From CAHJXG01 sp964235485 (GTDB taxonomy: Bacteria; Pseudomonadota; Alphaproteobacteria; Acetobacterales; Acetobacteraceae), in NCBI GenBank assembly GCA_964235485.1, contig CAXSAZ010000004.1, positions 1-64,000 of the forward strand: a stretch of DNA of 64,000 bases, given 5' to 3'. The notes under the pieces are model-generated. The model was not told the DNA's origin, made no database searches, and was given only the letters and a program-made list of their open reading frames with translations. The position numbers were made by a program, and so were the translations under genes. This document shows positions 40,416 to 48,878 of this stretch, in pieces. Within the stretch, counting starts at the first letter, position 1, and the number at the start of each line of letters is the position of its first letter.

Positions 40416-41054
40416 ATGCCCGACACCCCGCTTCCTTCCTCCCCGCTTCCCTCCGTCGAGTCCCGCGGCATCCCGGAGGCCGCCGACCCGTTCCGGTTGT
40501 TCCAAGCCTGGCTCGACGAGGCGGGCCGCACGGAGCCGAACGACCCCAATGCCATGACGGTCGCGACCTGCACGCCGGACGGTCGGCCTTCCGCGCGGAT
40601 CGTGCTGCTCAAGGACTTCGACGCGCGGGGCTTCGTGTTCTACACCAACCATGAAGGGCGCAAGGGCCGGGAACTGCTCGCCAACCCGCGGGCGGCGCTG
40701 CTGTTCCATTGGAAGAGCCTGCAGCGCCAGGTGCGCGTGGAAGGGGAGGTGGAAACGGTGACGGCGGCGGAAGCCGACAACTACTTCAACACCCGCGCCC
40801 GCATCTCGCGCCTCGGCGCGCTGGCGTCCGACCAATCGCGCCCGCTGCCGTCGCGCGCCGAGCTGGAGCGGCGGGTCCAGGAGTTGGACGCGCGCTACCC
40901 CGGTGACACCATCCCGCGCCCGCCGCACTGGTCCGGCTTCCGGGTGCGCCCGGCGTCCATCGAGTTCTGGCAGGACATGCCGTTCCGCCTGCACGACCGC
41001 CGGGTTTACACGCGGGCGGGGGAAGGGTGGAGCGTGGGGGCGCTGTATCCGTGA
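40416..41054 (+). CDS. pdxH: Pyridoxamine 5'-phosphate oxidase
   Basis: FMN enzyme for pyridoxal phosphate synthesis/salvage. 212 aa from ATG 40416 with GGAG about 9 nt upstream. It has ATCTPDGRPSARIVLLKDFD, FYTNHEGRKGRELLANP, LLFHWKSLQRQVRVEG and SDQSRPLPSRAEL. The C-terminal FWQDMPFRLHDR matches the RLHDR family ending. Divergent from fabI. Confidence 0.95.
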   Translation: MPDTPLPSSPLPSVESRGIPEAADPFRLFQAWLDEAGRTEPNDPNAMTVATCTPDGRPSARIVLLKDFDARGFVFYTNHEGRKGRELLANPRAALLFHWKSLQRQVRVEGEVETVTAAEADNYFNTRARISRLGALASDQSRPLPSRAELERRVQELDARYPGDTIPRPPHWSGFRVRPASIEFWQDMPFRLHDRRVYTRAGEGWSVGALYP

Positions 41055-41064
41055 GCGTGGCGGG

Positions 41065-41607
41065 TCAGGCGCGGGGACCCTGCGCCGCGCGGTAGAGCAC
41101 GTGCCGGCGGAACGGGTGCCCTTCGGGCAGGGCGGGATGGTCGAAGTCGTCTTCCGGATCATGCGTCATGCCGATCCGCTCCATGACCCGGCGCGACGCC
41201 CGGTTGCCCGGCACGGCGAAGCTCACGACCTCCGCCAAGCCCAGCGGCCCGAAGGCGTGGGCCAGCGCGGCGCGGGCCGCTTCGGTGGCGTAGCCCTGGC
41301 CCCAATGGGCGCGCGCCAGCCGCCAGCCGATCTCCACGGCCGGGGCGAGGGGGGCGAAGAGAACGTGCTTCAAGCCCACGAAGCCGATGAACGGCGCGGT
41401 CCCGGGCGCTTCCACGGCCCAGAAGCCGAAGCCGTGCGTCGCGATGTCATCCTGGATGCGGGCGGCCTGGGCGTCGCTGTCCTTGCGGGTCAGCGTGCCC
41501 GGGAACCAGCGGCGCACCTCGGGGTCGGCGTTCAGGGCGGCGAAAGGGGCGAGGTCCGTGTCGCGCCACGGGCGCAGCAGCAGGCGCGGGGTGCGCAGCG
41601 TCGTCAT
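41065..41607 (-). CDS. GNAT family N-acetyltransferase (RimJ/RimL-like)
   Basis: 180 aa from ATG 41607, beginning MTTLRTPRLLLRPWRDTDLAPFAALNADPEV. Acetyl-CoA site segment AHWGQGYATEAARAALAHAFG and EVVSFAVPGNRASRRVMERIGM are standard. Substrate unknown; relatives acetylate ribosomal proteins or small molecules. Convergent with pdxH (10 bp). Confidence 0.92.
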   Translation of the reverse strand: MTTLRTPRLLLRPWRDTDLAPFAALNADPEVRRWFPGTLTRKDSDAQAARIQDDIATHGFGFWAVEAPGTAPFIGFVGLKHVLFAPLAPAVEIGWRLARAHWGQGYATEAARAALAHAFGPLGLAEVVSFAVPGNRASRRVMERIGMTHDPEDDFDHPALPEGHPFRRHVLYRAAQGPRA

Positions 41608-41704
41608 GCCGCAGGATTTCGCTGGCCCAGCGGCGTTGCTTTGCATGTGCGTGCCTCTTGAGGCGGTATGGTGGGGGGGAAATCCCGAAAGGAGCTGCGC
41701 GGCA

Positions 41705-42097
41705 CTATGCAAGATCAGTTTTGGTGAAGTCATCACCTTTGTAGAGCAGCTTCGCTCCGTTCGATTTAGCGCAGGCATACGCGAAGCAGTCGCCCATGTT
41801 CAACGCGGCCGGATGCCGCCCTTTGCCGTATTGCGCGTAAGCGTCAAGAGCGATCTCGGCTTTTCGCTCCGTAATGGCAACGAACTCGAACTGGCCAGCG
41901 TTCAGGAATCGCCGGACTTGGGCGCGAGCGGTTGGTACCGGGATGGCATAGGACCGGCAAAATCCGCTCACCGTCTCCCAAACAGACATGGCAGAGCAAA
42001 ACCGCTGCGAAGCTGCCTGCATACGACGCGCCAACACGGCGGCGTCGGCTTCTCCCACGACAACGGCAAGCAGCGCCGAAGCGTCAACAAAGATCAC
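41705..42097 (-). CDS. vapC: VapC-type PIN-domain toxin
   Basis: 130-aa PIN ribonuclease. It has MIFVDASALLAVVVGE (first Asp), AMSVWETVSG (Glu), NMGDCFAYACAKSNGAKLLYKGDDF (two acidic residues) in the usual order. Intact active site. It overlaps the antitoxin gene by 4 nt. Probably cleaves tRNA or rRNA as other VapC proteins do. Confidence 0.92.
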   Translation of the reverse strand: MIFVDASALLAVVVGEADAAVLARRMQAASQRFCSAMSVWETVSGFCRSYAIPVPTARAQVRRFLNAGQFEFVAITERKAEIALDAYAQYGKGRHPAALNMGDCFAYACAKSNGAKLLYKGDDFTKTDLA

Positions 42098-42336
42098 GGC
42101 GGTTCCCCGGACATCTCGTCGAAGAAAGCCTTGTTGGCCAGTTCGCCGGTGGGAGGCGGCAGCGGGTAAGCTTCGCGGAGGGCGGCAAAGCGGTCTTCCA
42201 ACGGAATCGCCTGCGCCGCCTGCTCCAGTTCCGCCTGGACGGCAAGCCTGACCGCAGCCTGTTTCGACAGGCCGCGCAGTTTTGCAAGCTGCGCCATGAG
42301 CGCGGCCGTATCGTCATCCTTGATGTAAAGCGGCAT
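42094..42336 (-). CDS. vapB: VapB-type antitoxin (PSK-type transcription factor family)
   Basis: 80 aa from ATG 42336: MPLYIKDDDTAALMAQLAKLRGLSKQAAVRLAVQAELE is the DNA-binding part. The tail AYPLPPPTGELANKAFFDEMSGEPP wraps the toxin in this family. It precedes vapC with a 4-nt overlap. Likely represses the operon. Divergent from the universal stress gene by 154 bp. Confidence 0.9.
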   Translation of the reverse strand: MPLYIKDDDTAALMAQLAKLRGLSKQAAVRLAVQAELEQAAQAIPLEDRFAALREAYPLPPPTGELANKAFFDEMSGEPP

Positions 42337-42490
42337 CTCAAGCCCGTATCGGGATATCCTGCGCGAGCATATTGGACATCCCGACCGCAGCAACAGGTTC
42401 CACCCGCCCGCTTGCTACCCAACCCCGTTGCGCCCCGAAAAAATGTGGTAACGTCCCCGCGACGACCCGCTCACGGAGGAGAGGAACGCC

Positions 42491-43351
42491 ATGCCGATCC
42501 GCAAGCTGCTGCTGCCGCTCACCGGCACCGCCGCCGGGGAAGCCGCGTTGACCACGGCGCTGACGGTCGCGCGGATGTGGGACGCGCACCTCACGGCGCT
42601 GCATGTCCGCGTCGATAGCCGCGACGTGGCGCCGCTGGCCGGCGAAGGCTTGTCGGGCGCGATGATCGAGGAGATGATGTCCGCCACCGAAAAGGAAAGC
42701 ACCGCCCGCTCCAGCGCCGTGCGCGCGATGTTCGACCAGTTCGTGGCCGCCCACGGCGTCACCGTCGCCGAGCCGCTCAGCCCCGGCGCCACCGCTAACT
42801 TCGCCAGCGTCACCGGGCGCGAAGAGGACCTGGTGGCGCAACTCGCGCGCCTCGCCGACCTCACCGTGGTGCCGCACCCGGAGGCCGGAGATGACGTGTC
42901 CTCCTCCGACGCGCTGCACGCCGTGTTGTTCGACAGCGGGCGCCCGGTGCTGATCGCGCCGCAAACGGCCGGGCAAACGGTGGGCACCCGGGTCTGCATC
43001 GCCTGGAACGGCACGGCGGAGAGTGCCGCCGCCGTGCACGCCGCGATCCCCTGGATGCAGCGGGCGGAGGCGGTGCGGGTGCTGTCGGCCGACGAGTACC
43101 AGCGGCGCGGGCCGGGAGCCATGGACCTGCTCGGCTACCTCGCGATGCACGGCATCCGGCCGGAGGTCGCGCAGTTCCGCCCGGTGGAGCGCGACGTGGG
43201 CCGCGGCCTGTTGTTGGCGGCGCGGGAGTTCGGCGCGGACTTGCTGGCCATGGGCGCCTACAGCCATTCGCGGCTGCGGCAACTGATCCTGGGCGGCGTC
43301 ACCCGGCACGTGCTGGAGAACGCGGCGCTGCCGGTGCTGATGGCGCGCTGA
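42491..43351 (+). CDS. Universal stress protein (UspA) family
   Basis: 286 aa with a tandem-Usp-like length. The N-terminal half starts MPIRKLLLPLTGTAAGEAAL. The C-terminal half has the ATP-binding GAYSHSRLRQLILGGVTRHVLENAALPVLMAR. Stress role is inferred from the family. GGAGGAGAGG lies upstream of ATG 42491. Confidence 0.92.
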   Translation: MPIRKLLLPLTGTAAGEAALTTALTVARMWDAHLTALHVRVDSRDVAPLAGEGLSGAMIEEMMSATEKESTARSSAVRAMFDQFVAAHGVTVAEPLSPGATANFASVTGREEDLVAQLARLADLTVVPHPEAGDDVSSSDALHAVLFDSGRPVLIAPQTAGQTVGTRVCIAWNGTAESAAAVHAAIPWMQRAEAVRVLSADEYQRRGPGAMDLLGYLAMHGIRPEVAQFRPVERDVGRGLLLAAREFGADLLAMGAYSHSRLRQLILGGVTRHVLENAALPVLMAR

Positions 43352-43423
43352 AGACACTCTGCGACCTCCTTGCGAACCTTGGGGCGCTTGGCGGCGTTGC
43401 CCCCACGGAACAAGGAGGGTTGG

Positions 43424-43795
43424 ATGCGCAATTGGTGGATGGCCGCGGCGGCCGGCGTGCTGCTGGCGGGGCCGGCGGCGGCGCAAAGCTTGAACGACGC
43501 CGGGCAACTGCTGCAACGAATCCTGCCGGGTCAGCAGCAGCCGACGCAGAGCCAGGCGGACCGGGACCGTGCGATCTACGAGCAGGGCCGGCGCGATGCG
43601 GCGGAGCAGGGGCGGCGGAACGAGGACCGCTACGGCAGCCAGCAGCGCGACGACCGGCGCCGGGCGGCGGAGGACCATCCGCGCTACGACCGCGACGCGG
43701 ACCGCCGGCGCGGCGATCCGGACCCAGCCTATGACGACGGGGAGCGGCCCCGCCGCCCGCCGCCCGGGCGGTATCAGCCGCCCGACAACCGGTAA
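43424..43795 (+). CDS. Exported Arg/Asp/Gln-rich small protein
   Basis: 123 aa; AAGGAGG 5 nt before ATG 43424 decides the start. A signal peptide (WWMAAAAGVLLAGPAAAQS) is followed by a low-complexity, highly charged, probably disordered mature part (RRNEDRYGSQQRDDRRRAAED) and a Pro-rich end. Function unknown. Its 3' end overlaps the convergent methyltransferase gene by 22 nt. Confidence 0.75.
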   Translation: MRNWWMAAAAGVLLAGPAAAQSLNDAGQLLQRILPGQQQPTQSQADRDRAIYEQGRRDAAEQGRRNEDRYGSQQRDDRRRAAEDHPRYDRDADRRRGDPDPAYDDGERPRRPPPGRYQPPDNR

Positions 43796-44424
43796 AGCCG
43801 GGTGGGCCGCAGGGCGCGGTCCTCCAGTTCGAGGGAGGTCGGCACGGGATACTCGCCCAAAGGCGTGAGGCCGGAGCCGGGCAGGTAGGCGCGTCCGGGG
43901 TCGGCGATCCAGACCTCGCAGGACGCCGCCATCCGGCGCAGCCAGGGCAGGATATGCCGGGTCATCGGCGCTTCGTAACACACGTCGCCGCACAGGATCA
44001 GGTCCCAGCGGCAGGGCTGGCCCACCACGTCCCCGGTCCGCGCCGTTACCGTGACGCCGTTGGCATGGGCGTTGGCGAGCGTGGCCGCGGTGGCGAGGGG
44101 GTCGATCTCTGCGGCTTCGACCGATGCCGCGCCGGCCATGGCGCAGGCGATGGCCGCGATGCCGCACCCGGCGGCGAAGTCGAGCACCCGGCGCCCGCGG
44201 AGGGGGGCCGGGTGGTCCAGCGCGTGCCGGGCCAATGCTTGCCCGCCGGGCCAGGCGAAGGCCCAGAAGGGCGGCTCGATGTTGGACCGCGCCAGCCAGG
44301 CTTCGCTGGCCTGCCAGATCGGGGTGATCTCGGTGGCGAGATGCAGCGCGATTTCGGGTACCAGAGGCGCGCGGGACAGCGCAGTATGGGCCTGGATGAA
44401 GGCGCGGGCGGCGTCCGGGGTCAC
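43774..44424 (-). CDS. Class I SAM methyltransferase (ETFB lysine methyltransferase-like)
   Basis: 216 aa from GTG 44424, overlapping the ABC gene by 4 nt. PPFWAFAWPGGQALARHALDHP precedes the SAM motif VLDFAAGCGIAAIACAMAGA. The post-motif CGDVCYEAPMTRHILPWL resembles Nnt1/METTL20-like protein lysine methyltransferases. In bacteria that group methylates the electron-transfer flavoprotein; here this is an inference. Confidence 0.85.
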   Translation of the reverse strand: MTPDAARAFIQAHTALSRAPLVPEIALHLATEITPIWQASEAWLARSNIEPPFWAFAWPGGQALARHALDHPAPLRGRRVLDFAAGCGIAAIACAMAGAASVEAAEIDPLATAATLANAHANGVTVTARTGDVVGQPCRWDLILCGDVCYEAPMTRHILPWLRRMAASCEVWIADPGRAYLPGSGLTPLGEYPVPTSLELEDRALRPTRLYRLSGG

Positions 44425-46154
44425 TCGGCGGCCAGGGTGCCGAACTGCGCGTCGTGCAGCCGCCAATACGCGCCGCGCGCCGCCATGAGTTGGTCGTGCG
44501 ATCCCTGCTCGGCGATGCCGGCTTCGGTCACGACCACGATGCGGTCGGCGTTGCGGATGGTCGCCAGGCGGTGGGCGATCACCAGCGTGGTGCGCCCGGC
44601 GGACAGCTCGGCGAGCGATTGCTGGATGGCGCGCTCGGTTTCGCTGTCGAGTGCGGAGGTCGCCTCGTCCAGGATCAGCAGCGGCGGGTTCTTGAGGAAG
44701 ATGCGGGCGATGGCGAGGCGCTGCTTCTGCCCGCCGGACAGTTTCACGCCGCGCTCCCCGATGGCGGTGTCGAGGCCCTCCGGCAAGCTGTCGATCAGCC
44801 CGTCCAGCCGGGCGCGGCGGGCGGCGTCGCGGATCGCGGCGTCGTCCGCGCCGAGACGGCCATAGGCGATGTTGTCGCGCAGCGTGCCGGCGAACAGGAA
44901 CACGTCCTGCTGCACGATGCCGATCTGCCGGCGCAAGGAGGCGCGGGTCATGGCGCGGATGTCGATGCCGTCGATGCTGATGGCGCCCGCGTCCACCTCG
45001 TAGAACCGGGGCAGCAGGGAGCAGAACGTGGTCTTGCCGGCGCCGGAAGGTCCCACCAGCGCCACCGTCTCGCCCGCGCGGATGGCGAGGGAGATGTCCC
45101 GCAGCACCGGGCGGCCCGGCTCGTAGCCAAAGGTCACGCGGTCGAAGCGCACGTCGCCGCGCAAGGGAGGCGCCGTGATGGCATCCGGGCGGTCGGCGAT
45201 GTCGGGGGCGACGGCCAGGAACTCCAGGAAGCGGCGGAAGCCGGCGATGCCGCGGGGGTAGGTCTCGATCACCGCGCTGATCTTGTCGAGCGGGCGGTAG
45301 AACACGCCGACCAGCAGCAGGAAGGCCACGAAGTCGCCGACCGACAGCCCGCCGCGCACGATGAAGGCCGTGCCCGCCAGCATGACCACGATCTGCACCA
45401 GCCGCATCCCGAGATAGTTGAGCGCCAGGCTCACCGCCATGGCGGCGTAGGCGCGCAGCTTCTCCGCCTGGTAGCTGGCGTTCTCGGTGGCGAACAGGGC
45501 GCGCTCGTGCTCCTCGTTGGCGAAGGCCTGGACGACGCGGACGCCGCCCACGTTCTCCTCGATGCGGGCGTTGAACCCAGCGATGCGGCGGAACTGCGCC
45601 TGCCAGCTCCGGTCCATGCGCCCGCCGTAGTGGGCGACGATCCCCATAGCCAGCGGCACCACCAGCGCCGCAACAAGCGCGAGCGGCAGGCTGATCTGCA
45701 CCATGAGCGCAAAGGCGCCGAGGAAGGTCAGCAGGGCGATGATGAGGTCCTCGGGGCCGTGGTGCGCGACCTCCCCCACGTCCACCAGGTCCGTGGTCAG
45801 GCGGCTGACCAAGTGGCCGGTCTTCTGGTTGTCGAAGAAGCGGAAGGACAGCTTCTGCAGGTGGTCGAAGGCGCGGCGGCGCAGCTCCGTCTCGATGCTG
45901 ATGCCGAGGACGTGGCCCCAATAGTTGATAACCGCAGTGAGGCCGCCGTTCAGCACATAGATCACGAGCAGGGCGGCGATGGCGGCCAGGATCCACGGCA
46001 GGTCGCCCGCCGGCAGCAGGCGGTCGATGAAAGCGCGCACCGCCATCGGGAAGCCGAGTTCCAGCACGCCGGAGATCGCGGCGCAGCCGAAGTCGAGCAG
46101 CAGCAGGCGCCGGTGCGGGCGGTAGAACGCGAGGAACTGCCGGATCAGCGTCAT
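44421..46154 (-). CDS. ABC exporter, fused permease-ATPase
   Basis: 577-aa half-transporter. Six TM segments (about 15-300, including the family EENVGGVRVVQAFANEEHE coupling region) precede the NBD. The NBD has Walker A LVGPSGAGKTTFC, Q-loop QQDVFLF, signature LSGGQKQRLAIARI, Walker B LLILDEATSALDSE and switch His in VIAHRLATI. Substrate unknown; MsbA or multidrug-like. Located between ubiA and the methyltransferase with 4-nt overlaps on both sides. Confidence 0.95.
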   Translation of the reverse strand: MTLIRQFLAFYRPHRRLLLLDFGCAAISGVLELGFPMAVRAFIDRLLPAGDLPWILAAIAALLVIYVLNGGLTAVINYWGHVLGISIETELRRRAFDHLQKLSFRFFDNQKTGHLVSRLTTDLVDVGEVAHHGPEDLIIALLTFLGAFALMVQISLPLALVAALVVPLAMGIVAHYGGRMDRSWQAQFRRIAGFNARIEENVGGVRVVQAFANEEHERALFATENASYQAEKLRAYAAMAVSLALNYLGMRLVQIVVMLAGTAFIVRGGLSVGDFVAFLLLVGVFYRPLDKISAVIETYPRGIAGFRRFLEFLAVAPDIADRPDAITAPPLRGDVRFDRVTFGYEPGRPVLRDISLAIRAGETVALVGPSGAGKTTFCSLLPRFYEVDAGAISIDGIDIRAMTRASLRRQIGIVQQDVFLFAGTLRDNIAYGRLGADDAAIRDAARRARLDGLIDSLPEGLDTAIGERGVKLSGGQKQRLAIARIFLKNPPLLILDEATSALDSETERAIQQSLAELSAGRTTLVIAHRLATIRNADRIVVVTEAGIAEQGSHDQLMAARGAYWRLHDAQFGTLAAE

Positions 46155-47062
46155 AGCCGGCCCAGAAGGATCGCGGCGGCGACCAGCAGCCCGGTTTCCC
46201 GGTTCAGGTGGAAGCGCCGCGAGCAGCCGGCGGGGTCATGGATGTCGAGCGTCGCCACCTGCCAGGCCAGCAGCGCCGCCGGCAGCGCGAGGGCCGCGAA
46301 GAACCAAGGCCCCAACCCGGCGAGCCAGCCCGTCAGCGCCAGCAGCGCCACCGTCGCCGCGTAGCACGCCAGAAGGAACGGCCGGGTGTGCCCGGCGAAC
46401 AACCGCGCCGTGCTGCGCACGCCCACCAGCGCGTCGTCCTCCCGGTCCTGGTGGGCGTAGATGGTGTCGTAGCCGAGGATCCAGGCGAAGGCTGCGGCGT
46501 ATAGGGCGAGCGCCGCCGGGTCAAGATGGCCGATTGCGGCGGCGTAGCCCATGGGCGCGCCCCAACTGAAGGTGATGCCCAGCATCGCCTGCGGCCACCA
46601 CGTCACCCGCTTGGCCCCGGGATACAGCGCCACCAGCAGGAGCGAGGCGACGCCCAGCGCCCGGGCCAGGCCGTTCAACTGCAGCAGGATCAGCAGGCCG
46701 ATGCCGAGCAACGCCAGCAAGAACCCGGCGGCCTGGCGCATACGCAGCGCGCCGCTGGCCAGCGGTCGCCCGGCGGTGCGCGTCACCCGGCGGTCCATGT
46801 CGCGGTCCCACATGTCGTTGACCACGCAGCCCGCGCCGCGCATCACCACGCTGCCCACCCCGAACAACAGGATCAGCCACGCCGCACGGGTGTCCAGCGG
46901 ACCGGCCAGCAGGATGCTCCACAAGCCCGGCAGGAACAGCAGCCACGCGCCGATGGGCCGGTCGAGCCGGGCCAAAACGGCGTAGGCCCTCCATTCGGAT
47001 GGCAGCCGCGCCACCCAGCCGTCCCACGCGATGTCTGTCCAACCCGCCATGCGCGCATCCAT
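46151..47062 (-). CDS. ubiA: 4-hydroxybenzoate polyprenyltransferase
   Basis: Membrane prenyltransferase in ubiquinone synthesis. 303 aa with eight to nine TM segments. It has the two aspartate-rich motifs NDMWDRDMDRRVTRTAGRPLASG and YDTIYAHQDREDDALVGVRS. The first gene in the minus-strand string; the 3' end overlaps the ABC gene. An ATG at 47050 is a possible shorter start. Confidence 0.95.
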   Translation of the reverse strand: MDARMAGWTDIAWDGWVARLPSEWRAYAVLARLDRPIGAWLLFLPGLWSILLAGPLDTRAAWLILLFGVGSVVMRGAGCVVNDMWDRDMDRRVTRTAGRPLASGALRMRQAAGFLLALLGIGLLILLQLNGLARALGVASLLLVALYPGAKRVTWWPQAMLGITFSWGAPMGYAAAIGHLDPAALALYAAAFAWILGYDTIYAHQDREDDALVGVRSTARLFAGHTRPFLLACYAATVALLALTGWLAGLGPWFFAALALPAALLAWQVATLDIHDPAGCSRRFHLNRETGLLVAAAILLGRL

Positions 47063-47149
47063 AAGGGCCGGGCCGGGCGCGCGCCAGCCCCCGAGCGGCG
47101 GAGTCAGCGGACCCGCAAGGAGTTGGGACTACCCAGCACCGTCCCGCGG

Positions 47150-47211
47150 ATAAGCGGAGCGCCATCCGCCTCCCGTTGGCGCCGCCCGGTGGCGCATGGC
47201 GCTCCGCTCAT
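47150..47211. repeat. REP-like palindrome, copy A
   Basis: Arms ATAAGCGGAGCGCCAT (47150-47165) and 47196-47211 pair at 15 of 16 positions around a 30-nt loop. A related element lies at 55937-55985. The shared sequence includes TCCCGCG and ATAAGCGGAGCG. Intergenic between ubiA and the acyltransferase end. Confidence 0.6.
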
Positions 47212-48317
47212 GCGCCTTTGTCAGCCCACGACGGCGTTCGCCGCATCAGCAGCGCATGGGCGCGGGACCGCAGCCAATGGCGCCTTTGTTCGGTGACCAA
47301 GCCGAGCGCCAGGATGCTCGGCGCCAGCAGCAGGAGCGCGAAGATCAGCCCAGTCGTCCCGGCGGACGGGTCAACGCCAAGCCCTCCGTGGAGCAGCGCC
47401 AGCAAGGGCGAATGGTAAAGGTAGATCGACAAGGTGAACGAAGCCGCGCCCACGACCACCCGTCGAACCGGCAACAGGGCGCTCCCGATCGGGGACAGGC
47501 TGGCGGCGGCTGCGAAGTGGGCGGCCACCACGACGGTCAGCAGGAAGTCGGCGATCAGCCCTTGCGACGCCCCCAAGTGGTAGGACTGTCCCGCCGTCGC
47601 CTGCTTCAACCAGGCCCGGCTCCAATCCGCCAGTTCGTAATGGCCGATGGCGGCGTATCCGATCAGGCTGAGCACGAACACGCCGGCGGCGACCGCGCTG
47701 TTCATCTGGAGGCGTACGCGCCAATGGTAGAGTGCGACGCCTGCGAACCAGCACGGGGCGAGCGCCATGACCGCTGGTCCGGCCAGAACGCAAACGAGCA
47801 CGGTGACGGGCCAGCGCCTTCGGCCCGGAGTGAAGATGAAGGCCGCGTAGATGGCGTAGTACCAAGCCTCGTAGTTCAACGACCAGAACGGCCCGTTGAA
47901 CGGGGGCAGCCGCTCCCCGACCCAGCTTTCGCCAAGGAAGAACAGGTTCGCCAGGCTTGCGCCGGCAGCATCACGCAGGCTCCGGGGTGCCGCGGACGCT
48001 GCGTCCGGCGACGGGAGCAACGCCCAAAGGGCCATGCCGAGGACGAGCGCCGGCACAGCAACAGACCAAAGCCTGACCAACCGGCTCAGGGCGTAGTCAA
48101 AGAAGCCCAAGTCCTTGCGGTCGCACGCATAGGCGATCACGAAGCCGGACAGAACAAAGAACACCACCACGGCGTCGTGCCCGTAGGCGGGGAAGAGCTT
48201 GCCAACCCCAAAGACCGGCAAGACGTGGCTCAGCAGGACGGCAAGCGCCGCCGCCACTCTGACCAGATCCAAGTATAGGGCAAAGGCAACGGGAAACTTG
48301 GGTTCTGCCGCTGCCAT
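47208..48317 (-). CDS. Acyltransferase family 3 membrane protein
   Basis: 369 aa from ATG 48317. About ten TM helices. The family start LYLDLVRVAAALAVLLSHVLP carries the conserved His, followed by FFVLSGFVIAY and FDYALSRLVRLW. These enzymes O-acylate polysaccharides, lipids or peptidoglycan; the acceptor is unknown. Not in an obvious polysaccharide cluster. Confidence 0.92.
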   Translation of the reverse strand: MAAAEPKFPVAFALYLDLVRVAAALAVLLSHVLPVFGVGKLFPAYGHDAVVVFFVLSGFVIAYACDRKDLGFFDYALSRLVRLWSVAVPALVLGMALWALLPSPDAASAAPRSLRDAAGASLANLFFLGESWVGERLPPFNGPFWSLNYEAWYYAIYAAFIFTPGRRRWPVTVLVCVLAGPAVMALAPCWFAGVALYHWRVRLQMNSAVAAGVFVLSLIGYAAIGHYELADWSRAWLKQATAGQSYHLGASQGLIADFLLTVVVAAHFAAAASLSPIGSALLPVRRVVVGAASFTLSIYLYHSPLLALLHGGLGVDPSAGTTGLIFALLLLAPSILALGLVTEQRRHWLRSRAHALLMRRTPSWADKGA

Positions 48318-48421
48318 CACCGGGTCAACGCGCCGCCTGGGCAACGGTCGTGCCGCGCCGATGGCTGCCGTGGCCCAGGCAGGTATCCCCCGACATCATC
48401 GGCAGCCGGGCCATGGAAGCG

Positions 48422-48790
48422 TCACGGCGTTGGCGGCACGGCTGACGCCGCAAGCGCGTAGATGAAGGCAGGGAGCGTTTCCCCCGCCAAGGCCACCGCC
48501 ACCGTGACGCGCTGGTAGCCGGGTCCCTCGAACGCATCGAGACGCTGCCAATGGGCGGGAAGGTCCGGGGACTCGAAAAGCTGGACCTCGACCGCATCCC
48601 CGTGCTCATCGAGGACGAGGCCGGGAAAGCCGGATGCTGCGCCCCAGGCGCTTTCATAACGCCGGCCGCGCACCGTTCCCGTCCGCCAGCGCCCTTCCAG
48701 CCCTGCGAGCTGATGATGGTTGGACCGGCCCGGCGCCAGGGTTCCATAAACGGCCAGCCGCGTTTCGGCATCCGCGTCCAGCGTGGTCAT
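48422..48790 (-). CDS. Gamma-glutamylcyclotransferase-like (AIG2) protein
   Basis: 122 aa from ATG 48790, favoured over ATG 48796 because GGGAG then lies about 7 nt upstream. It has LAVYGTLAPGRSNHHQLAGL (substrate loop YGTL), WGAASGFPGLVLDEHG and LDAFEGPGYQRV with the catalytic-type Glu. Small members act on gamma-glutamylamines; substrate unknown here. Confidence 0.88.
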   Translation of the reverse strand: MTTLDADAETRLAVYGTLAPGRSNHHQLAGLEGRWRTGTVRGRRYESAWGAASGFPGLVLDEHGDAVEVQLFESPDLPAHWQRLDAFEGPGYQRVTVAVALAGETLPAFIYALAASAVPPTP

Positions 48791-48878
48791 GGGCATCTCC
48801 CGTTTCGTGAGGCGGCGTGGCGGGCGGGCCGGCTGGGCACCGACGAAGGCCGGGTCCCCGCCGGAGCGTGTGTTGAGT

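Noticed and set aside
37655..40654. 999-aa plus-strand ORF over aroC and fabI
   Set aside because: Antisense shadow of two well-supported enzymes.
44454..46364. 636-aa plus-strand ORF antisense to the ABC exporter
   Set aside because: Gln/His/Glu/Arg-rich shadow; no family pattern.
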